From CAYPQL01 sp964412905 (GTDB lineage Bacteria > Patescibacteriota > Minisyncoccia > JAHIHE01 > JAGLIN01): DNA of 32,573 nt. Each line of letters opens with the position of its first letter. Within the stretch, counting starts at the first letter, position 1. Positions 1 to 7,349 of this stretch are shown here, one piece after another. Position numbers and translations under genes: made by a program. Under the pieces are notes generated by a model that did not search any database, was not told where the DNA came from, and was given only the letters and a program-made list of their open reading frames with translations. The stretch spans positions 1 to 32,573 of the forward strand of contig CAYPQL010000008.1 in NCBI GenBank assembly GCA_964412905.1, written 5' to 3'.

Positions 1-72
1 GTCGCGAGAAATCTAAAAATTATAGAAATATCTAAAGTTTATAGATTTCTCGCTAAGGCTCGAAATGACAAA
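1..72. repeat. Palindromic intergenic repeat, family A (partial)
   Basis: The right arm reads agatttctcgct...gctcgaaatgaca, and a shorter left arm gcgagaaatct lies at the window edge. It matches the element at 719-806 and is probably cut by the window border. The rest of the gap up to the first gene (73-118) shows no clear promoter. Confidence 0.7.
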
Positions 73-118
73 TAGGATGTTTTAATAAAAGCTAAACAGT
101 TAAAAATAAGAACCAATT

Positions 119-688
119 ATGAGCAAAAAAGTGAAAGTTGAAATTTCGGCTCGTCATATACATCTTAAGAAAGAGGATTTTGAGAAGCTGTTTGGTTTGG
201 GCGCCGAGCTTACGGTTATGAAAGAGCTTTCTCAGCCGGGAATGTTTGCGGCGAATGAGATTGTTTCAATCAAAGATGAATTTTTTCAATTGGATAAAGT
301 TAGAATTGTCGGGTCCTTGAGAAACTACACTCAAATTGAAATGTCCGAAACAGAAGCGAGGAAATTCAAAATAAACCCGCCTCTGCGAAAATCGGGAAAT
401 ATAGAAAATACTCCCGGAATGACAGTTGTCGGTCCGAAAGGCAAAATTGAAATTGACAAAGGCGTGATAATCGCCAAAAGGCATGTGCATATGACGCCGA
501 AAGAAGCGGCTGAAATAAACGCAAAAGACGGGGACTTGCTAAGAATTAAACTAGCGGGAGACAGGGGACTGATTTTTGAAAATGTCGTGGCGCGGGTGGA
601 TGAAACTTACGCTTGGGCGTGCCACATTGATACGGACGAAGGGAATGCCGCGGGGATGAAAGAGTGCGGGGAAGGAAAAATAATTTAA
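119..688 (+). CDS. pduL: PduL-type phosphate acyltransferase (phosphotransacetylase)
   Basis: The 189-aa product matches the PduL family, which transfers acyl groups between CoA and phosphate using zinc. Two copies of the family's half-domain are visible. The first starts near residue 9 with SARHIHLKKEDF and the second near residue 119 with AKRHVHMTPKEA; each has the His-x-His metal-binding pair. A third conserved His lies in HIDTDEGNAAG near the C-terminus. Length is typical for the catalytic core, and there is no N-terminal targeting extension of the microcompartment type, so the enzyme is probably free in the cytosol. Acetate kinase lies downstream, so the pair most likely converts acetyl-CoA to acetyl phosphate and then acetate plus ATP. 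The ATG at 119 is the only sensible start and has no clear Shine-Dalgarno sequence. Confidence 0.9.
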   Translation: MSKKVKVEISARHIHLKKEDFEKLFGLGAELTVMKELSQPGMFAANEIVSIKDEFFQLDKVRIVGSLRNYTQIEMSETEARKFKINPPLRKSGNIENTPGMTVVGPKGKIEIDKGVIIAKRHVHMTPKEAAEINAKDGDLLRIKLAGDRGLIFENVVARVDETYAWACHIDTDEGNAAGMKECGEGKII

Positions 689-718
689 AAATTAAAAATC
701 AAAATGGAAAATTAAAAA

Positions 719-806
719 CTTGTCATTTCGAGCCTCAGCGAGAAATCTATAAACTTTAGTAATTTCTCTGTATACAGATTTCTCGCGAGGCGCTCGAAAT
801 GACAAG
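719..806. repeat. Palindromic intergenic repeat, family A (complete)
   Basis: An 88-nt imperfect palindrome. The left end cttgtcatttcga is the exact reverse complement of the right end tcgaaatgacaag, and the inner arms gcgagaaatct / agatttctcgc pair again. The centre is A/T-rich. It sits between pduL and the small gene at 854. Such elements can fold as RNA hairpins and spread as non-autonomous repeats; which applies here is unknown. Confidence 0.85.
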
Positions 807-853
807 TTTTAGACAGCTTGCGAAGAGAAATTGATATTTCTAATTTCAAAAAC

Positions 854-1120
854 ATGAATTTCAAACCGACAAAAAGAAAAGTTTTAATTTCATTGCTAGT
901 TTTAATAGTCAGTATAATCCCTTTGCTACTTCTTGAATGTTTTTGTGGTTCAGAAGAAATATATAATTGTGCAGATTATGGATATTTGTCTATTCAAAAT
1001 GATAGTTGTCGTTGTGGCTGTACCAGTTTGATGGGTATAATAGCAGAATATATAATAATTTTATTGCCATCAATTTTAGTTTATATATTTATGTCGCAAG
1101 AAAAGAAGAAGAAAATTTAA
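854..1120 (+). CDS. Small Cys-rich two-helix membrane protein, unknown
   Basis: An 88-aa protein if it starts at the ATG at 854; an in-frame TTG at 818 would add 12 residues but lies right at the edge of the repeat. Two hydrophobic segments are visible: about residues 11-28 (LISLLVLIVSIIPLLLL) and 62-80 (GIIAEYIIILLPSILVYIF). The loop between them holds six cysteines in a short stretch (CFC, NC, CRCGC), suggesting disulfides or metal binding outside the membrane. The tail is Lys-rich, so probably cytoplasmic. Base composition is more A/T-rich than in the neighbours. It lies between pduL and ackA but no functional link can be shown. I do not recognise the family. Confidence 0.6.
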   Translation: MNFKPTKRKVLISLLVLIVSIIPLLLLECFCGSEEIYNCADYGYLSIQNDSCRCGCTSLMGIIAEYIIILLPSILVYIFMSQEKKKKI

Positions 1121-1137
1121 TATAAACATAACTTAAA

Positions 1138-2232
1138 ATGAAAACCCCCACCCAAATCCTCGTTCTCAATTCCGGAAGCACTTCGTTGAAGTTCAAGCTT
1201 TTTGATGTTGATTTAAGACTTATAAAAGAAGGAGCGGTGGAGGAGATTGGGAAGGGGAAAATAAAAAATCACGCGGAGGCGCTGAAGAAAGTAATAAACG
1301 AAATCGGCAATACCGAGAATATAAAATATGTCGGGCATAGGGTTGTGCATGGGGGCGATAAGTTTTATAATCCGACGGTTGTTAATAAAAAAATATTAAA
1401 AGAAATTGCCAAGTTTAACCATCTTGCGCCGCTTCATAATCCGGCAAATTTGGAAGGGATTGAAGCTTCTATGAATTTAATAAAAAGCGCCGCCAATGTC
1501 GCGATTTTTGATACGGCGTTTTATAAAAATCTTCCGGAATATGCTTATCTTTATGCCATACCTAAATATTTTTATGAAAAATATGGCATCAGGCGCTATG
1601 GGTTTCACGGCATCTCTCATAATTTCATAATGCTGGAGGCGGCGAAAATATTAAATAAGCCGGTTAATAAATTAAATTTAATCACTTGCCATCTCGGCGG
1701 AGGAGCGAGCGTAACTGCTATAAAAAATGGAAAAGCGGTTGACACTTCCATGGGATTTACGCCGATGGAAGGGCTGGCGATGGCGTCGCGATGCGGTGAC
1801 ATAGACCCCGGAATTGTTTTGGAATTAATAAAAAATACCGATATAAAAATAAATAATTATACCGGAAAAGGAAGAGCGTCCGATGTGGATTATCTATTAA
1901 ACCGCGAAAGCGGGCTGAAAGGGCTGGCCGGGATTAAAACGGACAGCATCTATGAAATATCCCATAAAGCGGGACAAGAAAATGAAAGAATGATGAATGT
2001 TTTGAAATTATACGGGTATAGAATTAAAAAATACATTGGAGCTTACAAAGCTGTTCTGGGCGATGTTGACGCGATTGTTTTTACCGGAGCGATAGGATTC
2101 AGAAGCCAGAGAATAAGGAAGATAATAGTTTCGGGATACAAAGACATAAAAAGTATAAAAAAGCTGGCAATAAAAACCGACGAAGAGCTGATGATTGCCA
2201 GAGAAATTTCTAAACTGTTTAAGCTTAAATAA
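1138..2232 (+). CDS. ackA: Acetate kinase
   Basis: The 364-aa product belongs to the acetate kinase (ASKHA) family, which makes acetate and ATP from acetyl phosphate and ADP. Visible landmarks in order: NSGSTSLKFK (nucleotide/metal loop, residues 11-20), HRVVHGGDKF (substrate Arg), FDTAFY (catalytic Asp), YGFHGISH (catalytic His), CHLGGGASV, and MGFTPMEGLAMASRCGDIDP (transition-state Arg). It is about 35 residues shorter than the usual 400. One departure stands out: the late motif, normally GIGEN with a metal-binding Glu, here reads AIGFRSQ, with Phe at residue 321. The next gene begins four bases after the stop, so the two are probably co-transcribed. PduL upstream supplies the acetyl phosphate. 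Confidence 0.93.
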   Translation: MKTPTQILVLNSGSTSLKFKLFDVDLRLIKEGAVEEIGKGKIKNHAEALKKVINEIGNTENIKYVGHRVVHGGDKFYNPTVVNKKILKEIAKFNHLAPLHNPANLEGIEASMNLIKSAANVAIFDTAFYKNLPEYAYLYAIPKYFYEKYGIRRYGFHGISHNFIMLEAAKILNKPVNKLNLITCHLGGGASVTAIKNGKAVDTSMGFTPMEGLAMASRCGDIDPGIVLELIKNTDIKINNYTGKGRASDVDYLLNRESGLKGLAGIKTDSIYEISHKAGQENERMMNVLKLYGYRIKKYIGAYKAVLGDVDAIVFTGAIGFRSQRIRKIIVSGYKDIKSIKKLAIKTDEELMIAREISKLFKLK

Positions 2233-2236
2233 ATTT

Positions 2237-3247
2237 ATGGAAATACCAAAGGAAAAAATAAAGGAGGATATAAAAAAATATATCAATCCGTTCCATATTG
2301 ACCAAAAGAGGCAGGAGAAAGTTTATGAAGAAATCAAGGAAAACGCGAAGGGGGATTTTGATTTTTTTGTGCTGACGATTTTTGCCGGAGTGATTATCAC
2401 TTTGGGGCTGGTGGTTAATTCCTCGGCGGTCGTGATCGGCGGAATGCTTTTGGCGCCGCTGGTTTGGCCGATGCTTTCTTTGTCCGTGGCGATTGTAAGA
2501 GGAAAGCCAAGGCTCATTCAAAGCTCTATTTCCACATTGCTTCGAAGCGCCTCCTTGATTTTCGCAATCGCTTTGATTTTGGGAATGATATTTCCGGATT
2601 ATACTTTGCAAGGCAGTGAATTTATTTCCAGAACTTCTCCGACCATATTTGAGCTTCTCATCGCTTTGTCCGCGGGTTTTGTGGGAGCTTTCGTAATCGT
2701 CTATCCCAAGATTGGATCGGCGATTGCTGGAGTTGTGATCGCGGCGGCGCTGGTTCCTCCCGTGGCGGTTATGGGCATCGCGGTTTCCCACGGAAATCTT
2801 GGAATGGCCGGCGGAGCTTTTATTCTTTTTATGTCCAACTTGATAGCGGTCACTTTTTCGTCTTCCATTTTATTTTTGCTTGCCAGATTTAAAGGCCCCT
2901 CGTCCGAAAAGGGGCAGGAGCAAAGAAAAAGCAATATTTGCTGGGCGCTGATTCTTCTATTTATGATGATCATCCCGCTGTTTTTAATTACCGGCGAAGT
3001 CGTGAAAAAAAGCGACCAGCAGAATATCGTGAGAGATGCGCTGGAAGCCGTAATTCCGGACGCGAATATAACGGATGTTCAAATCAGCGACAATGAAAAC
3101 ATTTCCACCGTCAATATAACCATTCAATACTCCGGAAATTTAACGGAAAAACAAATTGGCGAGCTGAGAGATATTTTGTCTTTGAAAATGAAAAAAATCG
3201 CGGTTCCCAGAATAACGATTATTCCGATAGTCAAGACTTGGGAGTGA
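2237..3247 (+). CDS. DUF389 family membrane protein
   Basis: A 336-aa protein of the DUF389 (uncharacterised hydrophobic domain) family. The start chosen is the ATG at 2237, just after the ackA stop; an upstream in-frame start at 2195 would overlap ackA and adds no conserved sequence. A charged N-terminal region (about 1-40) is followed by the family signature NSSAVVIGGMLLAPLVWPM in the first helices. Roughly six further hydrophobic segments follow up to about residue 250, including AGVVIAAALVPPVAVMGIAV. A soluble C-terminal domain of about 85 residues ends the protein. Function of the family is not established; transport or membrane scaffolding has been guessed. Its position directly behind ackA suggests co-expression only. 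Confidence 0.85.
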   Translation: MEIPKEKIKEDIKKYINPFHIDQKRQEKVYEEIKENAKGDFDFFVLTIFAGVIITLGLVVNSSAVVIGGMLLAPLVWPMLSLSVAIVRGKPRLIQSSISTLLRSASLIFAIALILGMIFPDYTLQGSEFISRTSPTIFELLIALSAGFVGAFVIVYPKIGSAIAGVVIAAALVPPVAVMGIAVSHGNLGMAGGAFILFMSNLIAVTFSSSILFLLARFKGPSSEKGQEQRKSNICWALILLFMMIIPLFLITGEVVKKSDQQNIVRDALEAVIPDANITDVQISDNENISTVNITIQYSGNLTEKQIGELRDILSLKMKKIAVPRITIIPIVKTWE

Positions 3248-3267
3248 TAATTAGTTTTGTTAAAACG

Positions 3268-3367
3268 ATTTGCTTGCTATTTCGATTCGCTGGCTGGCGA
3301 AGAGAAATCTATAATTTTTAGATATTTCTACAATTTTTAGATTTCTCACGAGGCGTTCGAAATGACA
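3268..3367. repeat. Palindromic intergenic repeat, family A (diverged)
   Basis: The right arm agatttctcacgaggcgttc plus gaaatgacag matches the element at 719-806. The left arm gctatttcgattcgctggc with gaagagaaatctataa is more degenerate. It separates the DUF389 gene from porG. Confidence 0.7.
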
Positions 3368-3426
3368 GAATAATATAATTATTTTTATAAACATTAATTG
3401 AAATCTTAAATAGCATTATAAAAAAT

Positions 3427-4005
3427 ATGGAAAATATCTATCAAATCAGAATACATTCCCGCGGGGGGCAGGGGGCGAAGATTGCGGCGCAGATTATCGC
3501 GGAGGCGGTGATTGAAGAGGGGGAGTTCGCGCAGGCTTTTTCGGAATACGGTCCGGAAAGATCGGGCGCGCCGATGAAAACATTTCTGCGGATAAGCAAA
3601 AAACCTATCAGGCTTTATTCGGATGTCCAGTCGCCTGATATGGTCGTGGTTTTGGATCCGTCGCTTCTCTTAAATGTCGATGTCGCGGATGGCCTTGCGG
3701 ATGGGGGGATTGTAATTGTAAATACTTGCGAAAATAAAGAAAGCTTGAAAAAGAAAATAAGCAAAAAGAATTGCAAGATTCATACGATTGACGCCAAAGA
3801 AATAGCGATGCGCGTAATCGGCAGAGACCTTCCGAATACCGCCGTGATGGGCGCGATTATAAAGCTGGTCCCTCTTATTCCTTGCGAGCACGCCATTGAA
3901 GAAACTAGAGAAGCGTTTTCTAAAAAACACTTGGCGGAAGATTTGGTGGAGAAGAATGTTTTGGCGCTGAAGGAAGGATATGGAGCAATTTCAAATGTCA
4001 AATGA
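3427..4005 (+). CDS. porG: 2-oxoacid:ferredoxin oxidoreductase, gamma subunit
   Basis: The 192-aa protein matches the gamma subunit of pyruvate/2-oxoacid:ferredoxin oxidoreductases. Diagnostic features are the N-terminal glycine-rich RIHSRGGQGAKIAAQIIAEA, then FSEYGPERSGAP near residue 40, and the Asp-containing VVLDPSLL. Full-length enzymes oxidise 2-oxoacids with CoA to acyl-CoA while reducing ferredoxin; this subunit joins the catalytic alpha/beta pair. The delta (ferredoxin-like) subunit lies downstream, separated by a 272-nt gap with a palindromic repeat. No alpha or beta gene is in the window. The acyl-CoA product would feed PduL and AckA upstream. Substrate (pyruvate or another 2-oxoacid) cannot be told from this subunit. 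Confidence 0.88.
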   Translation: MENIYQIRIHSRGGQGAKIAAQIIAEAVIEEGEFAQAFSEYGPERSGAPMKTFLRISKKPIRLYSDVQSPDMVVVLDPSLLLNVDVADGLADGGIVIVNTCENKESLKKKISKKNCKIHTIDAKEIAMRVIGRDLPNTAVMGAIIKLVPLIPCEHAIEETREAFSKKHLAEDLVEKNVLALKEGYGAISNVK

Positions 4006-4103
4006 CAAATATCAAATGAATTTTAAATTTCTAATCAATTTTCAATTTTTAATTTCAAAAAGTTTTATTGAATGTTCTTTGAATTACAAAATGCTATTTT
4101 ATT

Positions 4104-4219
4104 TTGTCATCTCGAAATGAGCATCAGCGATTGAGAGATCTATAAGCTATATTTAAATCAATAACTCTTTTCATTTGCTATTATTCATAGATTTCTCGCT
4201 AATCGCTCGAAATGACAAA
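4104..4219. repeat. Palindromic intergenic repeat, family A variant
   Basis: Left arm tgtcatctcgaaatgagcat with agcgattgagagatctata, right arm catagatttctcgctaatcg then ctcgaaatgaca. The left arm with about 28 nt of flank (4077-4142) occurs again, reverse-complemented and nearly identical, at 11048-11113. It lies between porG and porD. Confidence 0.8.
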
Positions 4220-4277
4220 TATTTGTTGCAGTTTAAAAGAGTGTTAGTTATATTAAAACATTAAAATAATTATATTT

Positions 4278-4583
4278 ATGAAATTAAAAACCTCAAAACA
4301 AATACCAATCGGCGGGAAGATTATTGAAGCGGGAAATTCGGTGCAGTTTAAGACGGGAAATTGGAAGGCGAAAATGCCGATTCGGGATAAAGAAAAATGT
4401 ATTAATTGTATGCGTTGCTCGGTATTCTGCCCGGATATGGCGATTGGAGTAAAAAAAATAAAACTGGATAATGATAAAATAAAAATGGAAGTCTGCGACG
4501 CCGATCTGGATTTTTGCAAAGGCTGCGGAATCTGCGCCGTTGAATGCCCGGTGAAAGCGATCAGAATGGAGAATGTGTGCTAG
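4278..4583 (+). CDS. porD: 2-oxoacid:ferredoxin oxidoreductase, delta subunit (2x[4Fe-4S])
   Basis: The 101-aa protein carries two four-cysteine iron-sulfur motifs. The first is CINCMRCSVFCPD near residue 40 and the second CKGCGICAVECPV near residue 80. An N-terminal extension of about 35 residues (ending NWKAKMPIRDKEKC) is typical of the delta subunit of pyruvate:ferredoxin oxidoreductases and not of a free ferredoxin. It would relay electrons from the catalytic subunits to ferredoxin. The gene follows porG with a repeat element between them, which is unusual because the two are normally adjacent. No Shine-Dalgarno sequence is visible before the ATG at 4278. Confidence 0.87.
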   Translation: MKLKTSKQIPIGGKIIEAGNSVQFKTGNWKAKMPIRDKEKCINCMRCSVFCPDMAIGVKKIKLDNDKIKMEVCDADLDFCKGCGICAVECPVKAIRMENVC

Positions 4584-4692
4584 AAATTTCAAAATCCAAA
4601 TTGTTTCAAAGTATTTCAAATCAAATCCAAATTATAAAAAACTATTAACGATTTTACTGTTAAGCTATTTTGGTTGAAGCGCAATTGTAAAA

Positions 4693-4851
4693 TCCCCTCC
4701 TTTTAAAGGAGGGGTGGGGGAGGTTGTGGATGCGGGATAATTTAAAAATCACAATAAAAATCCAGAAGACGCTTCAATTTTTCTGCTGTAAATTATAATT
4801 CTGCGATACTTCAATCAACCACCCCCAACCCCTCCTCATCTGAGGATGGGA
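4693..4851. repeat. C/G-rich inverted repeat in the 448-nt gap before uvrC
   Basis: The arms are aatcccctccttttaaagg then aggggtgggggaggttg (4693-4728) and caaccacccccaacccctcc then tcatctgaggatggg (4816-4851), with an A/T-rich centre. The left arm also has its own hairpin (cccctccttttaaaggagggg). A related element lies at 11169-11265. Nothing coding is seen in 4584-5031 besides this. Confidence 0.75.
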
Positions 4852-5031
4852 GTAGCAAAATAACTAAATTGCGTATGATAACAAAAAGATTGCCGTTTGA
4901 TGATTTTGCGGGTTGAAATAAAAAAAGTAGAAAAAAAATTAAATCTCTATTTTGGCGAACTGCCCTATTTTTTTACAAAATAGATATTTAGTTTCACGCT
5001 TGAAATTCATACATAGACTAAACTTTCCAAA

Positions 5032-6258
5032 ATGTCAACTCTCAATTCCAAATTACCAATTACCAATTACCATCATCTTCCCTCCTCCTCTGGAGTTTAT
5101 TTTTTCTACGATAAAGCTGGAAAAATTTTGTATATTGGCAAAGCGGTAAATTTAAGAAGAAGAGTAAGTTCGTATTTTAAGAAGAGGCATATTGATCCGA
5201 GGATTGAGGAGCTGGTGAGTAAAATCGCAAAAATAGATTATCGGAAAACCGATTCGGTCGTTGAGGCTTTGATTTTAGAGGCGAATTTGATTAATAAACA
5301 TAAGCCGGTTTATAATATCAAGCTTAAGGACGACAAGTCTTTTGCGAATATAATTATAACGGACGAGGAATTTCCGAGAGTTTTGATAGCGAGGCCGACC
5401 GATGAGAAAAAAGTAAAAGCTAAACATATTTTCGGACCATACACAAGTAAGCAAGACGCGGAGATGGTTATAAATTTGCTAGTGAAGATATTTGATGTTC
5501 ATAGTAATCGTTCAACCGAACAGCTGTATAGAAAGTATTATATAAAAGGCTATCCTTCGGGAAAAATAGGCGATATTTCAAAGGCGGACTATAGGAAAAT
5601 CATAGGCAATATAAAACTATTTTTGCAAGGCAAGAAAAAGAATATAATAAAAAAACTGGAGAAAGAAATGGAAAGTGAAGCGAAAAAAATGAACTTTGAA
5701 GTTGCCGCTGAAAAGAGAAATCAAATTTCCGCGCTGGGGCATATTCAAGATGTGGCGTTTATAAAAGACAAAGATATATTATTAAAATCTTCCGTGAAAT
5801 TTCCCGCGCGCGCGGAGGCTTATGATATTTCAAATATCTCCGGCAAATTTGCCGTGGGCAGTATGGTTGTTTTCACGGATGGAAAGCCGGATAAAAATGA
5901 ATATAGGAAATTTAAAATTAAAACGGTAGATAATGCCAACGATATTGCTATGCTTCGTGAAATGCTGGAAAGAAGATTTACTCATACGGAATGGCAAAGC
6001 CCCGATCTTATAATAATTGACGGGGGATTGGCGCAAAAAAATATCGCTAAAATGGTTTTGGAAAAACATAATCTAAATATTCCCATAATATCAATCGCCA
6101 AAGGTCCGACGAGAAAAGGAGAGAAAATATTTTCTTCCGCGCCCAAAGGATATGTTTTTCCGGATATTGAGTTCATAAAAAAAGCGCGCGATGAAGCGCA
6201 TAGGTTTGCGGTTTCGTATCATAGGAAGTTGAGAGGGAAACTAGAATGTAGAATGTAG
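5032..6258 (+). CDS. uvrC: Compact UvrC-like excinuclease subunit
   Basis: The 408-aa protein has the UvrC layout in short form. The GIY-YIG nuclease (about 17-100) shows SSGVYFF and KILYIGKAVNLRRRV, with the catalytic Arg and later Glu (LILEANLI). A UVR helical pair lies near 205-230 (EAKKMNFEVAAEKRNQI). The RNase H-like domain (about 265-400) has DISNISG, LIIIDGG and ARDEAHRFA, the expected catalytic Asp, Asp and His. UvrC is usually near 600 aa; here the linker is shortened and the C-terminal helix-hairpin-helix pair is absent, ending soon after the RNase H motif. It should still make both cuts around a DNA lesion with UvrA/UvrB. The first 14 residues come from a simple repeat (attaccaattacc). 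The ATG at 5032 is the only in-frame start before the domain. Confidence 0.88.
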   Translation: MSTLNSKLPITNYHHLPSSSGVYFFYDKAGKILYIGKAVNLRRRVSSYFKKRHIDPRIEELVSKIAKIDYRKTDSVVEALILEANLINKHKPVYNIKLKDDKSFANIIITDEEFPRVLIARPTDEKKVKAKHIFGPYTSKQDAEMVINLLVKIFDVHSNRSTEQLYRKYYIKGYPSGKIGDISKADYRKIIGNIKLFLQGKKKNIIKKLEKEMESEAKKMNFEVAAEKRNQISALGHIQDVAFIKDKDILLKSSVKFPARAEAYDISNISGKFAVGSMVVFTDGKPDKNEYRKFKIKTVDNANDIAMLREMLERRFTHTEWQSPDLIIIDGGLAQKNIAKMVLEKHNLNIPIISIAKGPTRKGEKIFSSAPKGYVFPDIEFIKKARDEAHRFAVSYHRKLRGKLECRM

Positions 6259-6276
6259 GTAACTACTCACATTCTG

Positions 6277-6432
6277 TGTCATTGCGAGGAGCATCAGCGA
6301 CGAAGCAATCTCTTATTCCCATTCCAGCGATAAAATGTAAAGAATAATATTGGTTTGTTTTCATAGCCCTGAGATTGTCCGCCCTAGGCGGATCTGCCTA
6401 GGGCATGACTTCGCTGATGCTCGCAATGACAA
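6277..6432. repeat. Palindromic intergenic repeat, family B, with a nested insertion
   Basis: The left arm is tgtcattgcgaggagcatca then gcgacgaagcaatctc. The right arm is gagattg, an extra 31 nt, then cttcgctgatgctcgcaatg plus aca. Without the 31 nt the right arm pairs well with the left. This core is a variant of family A and resembles a motif seen widely in bacterial intergenic DNA. It fills most of the gap between uvrC and lgt. Confidence 0.8.
6378..6408. repeat. Nested 31-nt double mini-hairpin element
   Basis: Reads TCCGCC-CTA-GGCGGA, then TCTGCC-TAG-GGCATGA: a perfect 6-bp hairpin followed by an imperfect one. It interrupts the right arm of the family B palindrome and matches the in-frame 30-nt element at 16122-16151. 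Confidence 0.75.
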
Positions 6433-6491
6433 ATGTTTAGAATCAACAGTTTTTTAGAGAGAGTTGGCATTTACAAATAAACAATAAAAAA

Positions 6492-7241
6492 ATGATCCCG
6501 TATTTTTCTTTCCAGCAAATAAATTTTGGCGCGATAACAATTCAAGTTTGGGGATTGATGGCGTCGGCGGGATTTCTGGCCGCTTTGTTTTTATGCTTGA
6601 AAGAAAGGAAGCTCAAAGGAATAGGCGAAGAAAATATGTGGGACATAATAACCCTTTCTCTGATTGGAATTATTTTAGGCTCAAGAGCTTTTTACATCTT
6701 TTTTAATTTTGAAAAATTTGATAATTTGGCCGATGTTTTTAATATATATAAAAACGGCGGATTTTCTTTATTAGGAGGAATAGTTATGGCCATTCCGCCG
6801 GTTTATATTTACGCGAAGGCAAAGAAAATAAATATCTATAAGCTCGGAGATGTTTTAATTCCCGGAGTAATAATGTCCATCATAATCATAAGATCAGGTT
6901 GTTTTCTCGTTTATGATCATATCGGAAAAATCACTAATTTGCCGTGGGCGAGATTATATATCGACCAATCCGCGAGGCATCCCGTGGCGCTGTATCATAT
7001 AATAAACGCCATTGTTATTTTGGGCATAATCCGCTATCTTAAAAAAAGAAAATTGAAAGACGGTGTTCTCGCTTTATCTGCTGCTTTGTATTATTCTGTT
7101 TCAAGATTTCTTCTTGAATTTTTCCGTTGCTCCGATTTGGAAATTTGCGATAGCCGATTTTTAAATCTTACTTATAATCAATGGCTCCTCCTTCTTTCAA
7201 TTCCGCTTATATTTTATTTTTTAAAAAAAAGGATGGAATAA
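6492..7241 (+). CDS. lgt: Prolipoprotein diacylglyceryl transferase-like (Lgt family)
   Basis: The 249-aa integral membrane protein matches Lgt, which attaches diacylglycerol to the lipobox Cys of exported lipoproteins. The N-terminus PYFSFQQINFGAITIQVWGL matches the start of the family, followed by about seven hydrophobic segments. GGFSLLGGIV corresponds to the loop GGxxxHGG, RSGCFLVYDHIGK to the central Arg-Gly-Asn signature, RHPVALYH to the HPxxLYE motif, and SRFLLEFFR to the last-helix Arg. The loop His is replaced by Leu and the central Asn is lost, so the active site is diverged. It may be a working Patescibacteria variant or a relative with another lipid substrate. The gene stands alone between repeats. 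Confidence 0.75.
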   Translation: MIPYFSFQQINFGAITIQVWGLMASAGFLAALFLCLKERKLKGIGEENMWDIITLSLIGIILGSRAFYIFFNFEKFDNLADVFNIYKNGGFSLLGGIVMAIPPVYIYAKAKKINIYKLGDVLIPGVIMSIIIIRSGCFLVYDHIGKITNLPWARLYIDQSARHPVALYHIINAIVILGIIRYLKKRKLKDGVLALSAALYYSVSRFLLEFFRCSDLEICDSRFLNLTYNQWLLLLSIPLIFYFLKKRME

Positions 7242-7282
7242 ATTGTCGTTAAAAATTCCAAATTTATTCTACTTGGCGATTT

Positions 7283-7293
7283 TGTGCTATAAT
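7283..7293 (+). promoter_or_regulatory. Extended -10 promoter for the gene at 7350
   Basis: The sequence tgtgcTATAAT contains a consensus -10 box (7288-7293) with a TGn extension. No good -35 is seen. It lies 57-62 nt before the TTG at 7350. The same style recurs at 28678 and 29385. Confidence 0.5.
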
Positions 7294-7349
7294 ATAACCA
7301 TAAAATAAAAAGTGCCAGTCGTGAACTTAATTTATAATTCTCAAAAAAA

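Noticed and set aside
818..853. TTG start of the small Cys-rich gene
   Set aside because: The added 12 residues start at the edge of a palindromic repeat; the ATG at 854 is a simpler start.
2225..2791. Long open frame (188 codons) on the - strand opposite the DUF389 gene
   Set aside because: The product is low-complexity and rich in Arg, His, Asn and Gln, without domains; it mirrors codon bias of the real + strand gene.
4952..5149. 65-codon + strand frame overlapping the start of uvrC
   Set aside because: It overlaps the GIY-YIG coding region in another phase and starts in repeat DNA.
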